From Closterium sp. Naga37s-1 (lineage: Eukaryota; Streptophyta; Zygnematophyceae; Desmidiales; Closteriaceae), in the NCBI GenBank assembly GCA_947471745.1, contig CANJKZ010000080.1, positions 4,008,001-4,072,000 on the forward strand: a DNA stretch of 64,000 nt. The letters are read 5' to 3'. The notes beneath the pieces are model-generated. The model worked only from the letters and a program-made list of their open reading frames with translations, did not search any database and had not been told where the DNA came from. Every line of letters begins with the position of its first letter. The first letter of the stretch is position 1. A program made the translations under genes and the position numbers. Below are positions 60,200 through 64,000 of this stretch, piece after piece.

Positions 60200-60720
60200 G
60201 TTCAGCAGGAGGAGTCCAGGAGGAGTCGCGCTGGTGGTGTGCGAAGCGGGTGGAGCGAGGAGCACACGTACGACTTCACCTTGGTAAGTGTCGTCCATTT
60301 TTGGTGTTTTTATTTATCCGATTTACTTACGTCTTTCGTTTTCACTTTGTGCGTGTTTGGCAGGCGGAGCTACCAACGAAGATGAAGACCGACCAACAAG
60401 ACAAGACTTCGCCTTGGTAAGTTTTGCCCATTTTTAGTGTTTCTGTTTATCCGATTTACTCACGTCTTTCCTTTTCTCCTTGTGCGTGTTAGACAGACGG
60501 AACAACGAAGGTGAAGACCGAAGAACGTGGAGAGAAGACTTCGCCTTGAAGCTGGAGGAGCATGGAGCAAGGACTCTCGCGGCGGACCTCTCTCACATGG
60601 TTTTATTTCTCGTCTTCGTCATCGTTTCTTTCAGCTTTGTTATTATTCCGTTTGTTCGTTTCACATTGACTTTGTTTAAAAACGTACTAACATTTTTTAA
60701 AGTCGTTCTGCCCGCAGGAA
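60200..60720 (+). other. Tandemly duplicated small exon-intron units, coding status unknown
   Basis: Two 80-nt introns with near-identical sequence, 60284-60363 and 60417-60496 (GTAAGT donors, CAG acceptors), lie on either side of a 53-nt exon (60364-60416). The preceding and following exon ends (ACTTCACCTTG, ACTTCGCCTTG) match it, so the unit has a 133-bp period. A third copy ends GCCTTGAAG, without a donor. The T-rich TCTTCGTCATCGTTTCTTTCAGCTTT segment also occurs twice (about 60088 and 60612), each time followed by a possible acceptor. The frames do not give a convincing protein; it may be a spliced non-coding RNA or a decayed gene. Confidence 0.4.
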
Positions 60721-60876
60721 GTCGGGAGCTAAGGAGCAGCGCAGAGCGAGGATCGAACGAGGACCAACAAGAAGAAGCAAGGACCAGCGAGGAGCTTGAC
60801 TCCCCGCTTCCCCTCCTTCCCTTTCTCAGAAGGTGGAGCAACAACTGCAGCAGCAGCACATGGTTACCCGTGGGCC

Positions 60877-61110
60877 GTATAGGAGCGTTAGATCAGATCG
60901 ATAGGAGCGTTAGATCAGACCGTAGGAGCGTTAGATCAGACCGTAGGAGCGTTAGATCAGACCGTAGGAGCGATAGATCAGCCACAGACTGGACAGACGA
61001 GGGCGGTGTGGGCTGGGTGGTTAGGCGATGGGGACGCGACGCGACTGGGTGGGTAGGCGATGGGGACGCGACGCGACTGGGTGGGTAGGCGATGGGGACG
61101 CGACGCGACG
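60877..61110. repeat. Two short minisatellites
   Basis: About 60883-60985: five copies of TAGGAGCGTTAGATCAGACCG (20-21 bp). About 61015-61110: three copies of a 31-bp unit containing GGCGATGGGGACGCGACGCG. Confidence 0.88.
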
Positions 61111-61861
61111 GGGTCGGTTGGGTTTCCTCCTCCTCTTTACTCCCGCCACTTTTTGTGGCTCACCGCGGCAACCTGACAACCTGATAACAGAGAAGCTACT
61201 TCAAGCTCCGAGGTGTTCTCCGCTCGCTGGCATTTACATTAATCCTACTAACCGTCCCTCCTCTTTGTTTTAGTGTTTTTCTTGCAGGTTCCCTAACGAA
61301 GGACCTCCACCTCATCGTGGTGTTAGGGTGAACGCTAGAGGCTTGTCCTCTAGCGGCCAAGAGGGGTCCATGCGAAGACCGAAGACCAAGGTCCAAGATC
61401 CAAGTTCCAAGGTCCAAGATTGAAGACCTTCCTATAGATCTAGAATTTCCTGAACATGAGATGTATGTAGACTTCATGATATGAATTCATTTTACTATTT
61501 AATCTAATTTTGGTTCAGTTGTTTTAACTGAGCATTCGTGGTTGATAAAGTACACGAAACAACACCAGAAATCTTCAGTTAGGGGGTTTGGCATGGTAGG
61601 GCAAAGAAGAAAGTAGAAATTCGAAGGGAGAAATTTCTGGTCATGGTAACTTGAAGCAGTGCAGTAAGCTTGCAGCAACTCCTGCAATTCGCTATCAGGA
61701 AGCAGGAAGGTTGTCAAGTCAAAACGTCAGACAAAAGCCAATAGCTGCCACCTCCCTTCTCATTCATGACAATTTCAGAAGCTCCAAATCATGGTACCGG
61801 TAACATCAAAATTTGTTTGCGAGCCCGTTCCCTAACCCTAATCTCCTAATCTTCCACCCTG
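61111..61861. other. Intergenic; hairpin and small repeats
   Basis: A hairpin GCTAGAGG-CTTGT-CCTCTAGC lies near 61333-61353, followed by AAGGTCCAAGAT-type repeats (about 61380-61425). No gene seen. The last part is the 3' flank of the triphosphatase gene. Confidence 0.4.
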
Positions 61862-63469
61862 TCATTGCATGTAATTGGGAGGCAGCACTGGGTGCGACGG
61901 GCTTTTATACAGCGACGGGTGGACGAATGGGATGAGAGCTAGGGTGATAGCATGCTCATAGTACGTCTGACGTGTAATCTCCCCATTGGTCAGATACCCC
62001 ACTATGCCCCCACGGGATTTGCTGCCCTCTTGCCTAAAAGCCTCATCTGTTGCTTCTCCCAGCTCCATGCCCCCTGCAGGGTGCCAATCACGAGGGTGAT
62101 AGAAACGAGGAAGGGGTGATAAGGACGGCAGTGGTAAGGAGGAGCGGATTGAACAAGCATGGTGCAGGGAAGCAGGTATAGCTGAATGGGAGGGCGAGTA
62201 GCATGTGAATAGTTCCTAAACTCACTCTGCAGACTCACCAACTGTGCACGCAGAACCCCAATGCCCCCTCTGTGCCCCCTCTGTGGGTAGGGTGTGTGCA
62301 AAGCTCACACCCTACCCACACGGTCCGCACCCTTCCCTCGTGACCCACTTTCCCCATCATTCCCCTTACCCTTCCGCCCATACTTTCCCCTTCCATCATT
62401 CCCCTTCCATGCTTTCTCCTTACCCTTCCGCCTACCCCTACTAGTATGTCCATTGTTTCTTTTTCTCTTCCCTCAGTAACCCCATCCTCGCCTCCCATCT
62501 TCTCCCTCACCCCCTTACCCCGCCTCCCCAGCCACTCTTTTCCCTTCCCCTCCTGCACGTTCCCACTTCTCCCCTTCCCCACAACACCCCCCTCCTCCCC
62601 GCCCCCCCTTACCCCCCCCCCCCCCCCCCCTCTTTTCCTCCTCCCCCCTCCCCCCCACCTTGCACCAGTTCCGCCAGTGGTGGAGGAAGCATGAACGCGG
62701 CCGTCCGCGCTCTCGCCTCCCCCGAAATCGCGTTCCCTCCGCCTCCCGCTAAGCTTCCCCCCGCACCTCTCCCCCCGTTTACTCCCCCAAGCGCCGCGCC
62801 TCCTCTCCTCCCCGCCAACCCTTCCCCGCCCCCGCCCCCGCCCCCTGTCGCTTCCCCCACTCCCCTCCCCTGCTGCTGTCTCCCGTTCCCCGCTCCGGGA
62901 GCCGCGCCTCCGCCCTCCCCGCTTCCGCCGACCACCGCGCCGTCCGCCTCCGCCTCGTCGTCCGCGCGCGCGGACGTGGAGAGTACGACAGCCCATGCGA
63001 AGCACATGAGCTGGGGGGGATCGGAGAACCGACACCACTCCACTCCCCCCTCGATCGCAACCACGAAATCCGCGCCTTCCGCCGCGCTGCTGCGCGCCAC
63101 GTGAAGCAGGCGGTTCCGCGCGCCCGTGAGAGTCTCCGCGTCGCCCATCGGCTGGTCCGACACGCCCGAGTCGGCCGGAAAGCCCTCTAACTCGAACGAC
63201 TCGTGGGGGAACAGCCGCCGGAGCGCCTCCCCCGCGGCGTTAATCTTTACCGGGTTTCTAGAAGCTACGACCACGCGTCGCCTACTGTTCCACGCGCCGT
63301 CGGAGCTATTCTCCCCGCACGACGCGATCTCCGCGTGCCCGTCCCCGCGGCATGCTTGCGCCTGCGCGCGGTTCCTTCCGCCAGGGGAGTGGTGCGGCTG
63401 GAGCGACACGCGCGCGGAGGATTGGTGATGCGCCGCGACGCGCGACGGGAATATGGCGTCGTAGGACAT
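61862..63469 (-). CDS. Inosine/xanthosine triphosphatase (YjjX/DUF84 family), 340 aa, two exons
   Basis: Exons 63469-62659 and 62073-61862 join across a 585-nt intron (donor GTGGGG after CAAG, acceptor CTGCAG) with matching phase, 1023 nt in total. The family hydrolyses non-canonical ITP/XTP to monophosphates and so cleans the nucleotide pool. Residues 1-64 are an extension that may be a targeting peptide. The core begins VVVASRNPVKINAAGEAL (66-83), then SGVSDQPMGDAETLTGARNR (101-120), VVAIEGGVEW (136-145) and CFAWAVVL (156-163). The C-terminal motif RTAAFMLPPPLAEL (255-268) continues into exon 2 with MELGEATDEAF, GGIVGYLTNGEITR and HAITLALIPF. Between 166 and 250 there is a Gly/Ala-rich insertion of about 85 residues absent from usual family members of about 180 aa. 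It is in frame but could be an unrecognised intron. Start chosen as the first ATG; a longer frame upstream lacks ATG. Confidence 0.87.
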
Positions 63470-64000
63470 TAAGAGGGGGCGCGCAGGGTGACTGCTGGTT
63501 CTAAGACGTGTCAAAACTGGATCGGCGTGACTGTGGCTACTACGGGCTCGCTCCAGCGGTGGCGGCGGGTCGATCAGGGTCGTGTCGACAGAGTTGATTC
63601 GTTAGTGGCACAACAGCGTACGGGGAAATTCCATGCGGTGAATCAAGCCGTCAAACCAGACACGTCTGGTGAAAAAAAAGGGAAACAAGCTATCACTCGC
63701 AGCTAAAAATACGCCACTGTTCGCGCTTCAGAAATGGCTTGCGTTGCCGTTGGCTGTGTGCGACAGACCAAGCTGGTCAACTTACGGGTGGGTACGTGCG
63801 ACAGAGCATCCCTGTCAGTTGGTTGGGAGCGATGACAGCACAATGCGTCGCAGACTGACAGAGAGTTGTCGCAGCACGGGATGAGTCGCAAGCGGAGTTG
63901 TCGCACAATGAAGTGCTGGGCGGTTTTGGCGCAAAGCCCCATGCGAGAGGTGATGCGAGGACGTGATGTAAAAAGATTCGCTACAGTAAAAAAGCAGCTG
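63470..64000. other. Upstream of the triphosphatase gene, nothing recognised
   Basis: Only chance ORFs. It probably contains the promoter of the minus-strand triphosphatase gene; no specific element identified. Confidence 0.4.

Noticed and set aside
62244-62694. Pro-rich plus-strand ORFs
   Set aside because: They lie over the C-rich intron of the minus-strand triphosphatase gene and encode only low-complexity sequence.

Overview
This 64 kb window is nuclear DNA from a green-lineage eukaryote. It has GT-AG introns, a chloroplast FtsH protease very close to the land-plant FtsH2/FtsH8 type, plant-style receptor-like cytoplasmic kinases and Copia/Ty3 LTR retrotransposons. The FtsH similarity and kinase architecture point to a streptophyte. 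The high GC, short introns and mix of transposons suggest a charophyte alga (for example a zygnematophyte such as Closterium) rather than a flowering plant; the species is an inference.

Layout. 1-1.6 kb: the broken 3' part of a Plavaka-like (CACTA superfamily) transposase. 2.6-4.5 kb: a five-exon orphan gene (489 aa). 5.6-15.4 kb and 34.0-43.3 kb: four tandem, co-oriented kinase genes (called RLCK1-4 here), all with the same six-exon plan. Exon 1 is a micro-exon that encodes a Met-Gly-Cys lipidation start in RLCK1-3. Exons 3, 4 and 5 are 136, 137 and 127 nt in all four genes. Their introns are filled with serial truncated copies of the exon borders. 16.1-32.7 kb: a Ty3/gypsy chromovirus (minus strand, 327-bp LTRs) inserted between RLCK2 and RLCK3. 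Two Copia elements were later inserted into it: an apparently intact one in the chromodomain region (minus strand, identical 130-bp LTRs, TSD TCGAA) and an internally deleted one in the gag zinc knuckle (plus strand, TSD AGCAG). 38.4 kb: a diverged solo LTR of the same gypsy family. 43.8 kb: a small MITE-like element. 45.0-47.7 kb: the FtsH gene. 48.05-about 56 kb: a minus-strand non-LTR retrotransposon with an RT and a restriction-like endonuclease. Its N-terminal coding region has expanded into a 4-kb higher-order minisatellite. 56-61 kb: mostly low-complexity repeats and a small duplicated exon/intron unit. 61.9-63.5 kb: a two-exon minus-strand gene for a YjjX-type inosine/xanthosine triphosphatase carrying a large Gly-rich insertion.

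The most unusual system is the kinase array. In each gene nearly every intron carries extra copies of the upstream exon's 3' border (with GT) and/or the downstream exon's 5' border (with AG), while only one full-length version of each exon remains. At least one extra acceptor (RLCK1, 6957) is in frame and would duplicate 39 residues of the kinase N-lobe. RLCK4 has lost the Met-Gly-Cys start, the third P-loop glycine and the catalytic-loop Asn, so it looks like a pseudokinase. Short palindromes of the form TTTGAG-N4-CTCAAA are scattered through the same introns. All exon coordinates were derived by hand from splice consensus, reading-frame phase and comparison among the four paralogues; no transcript data were available.
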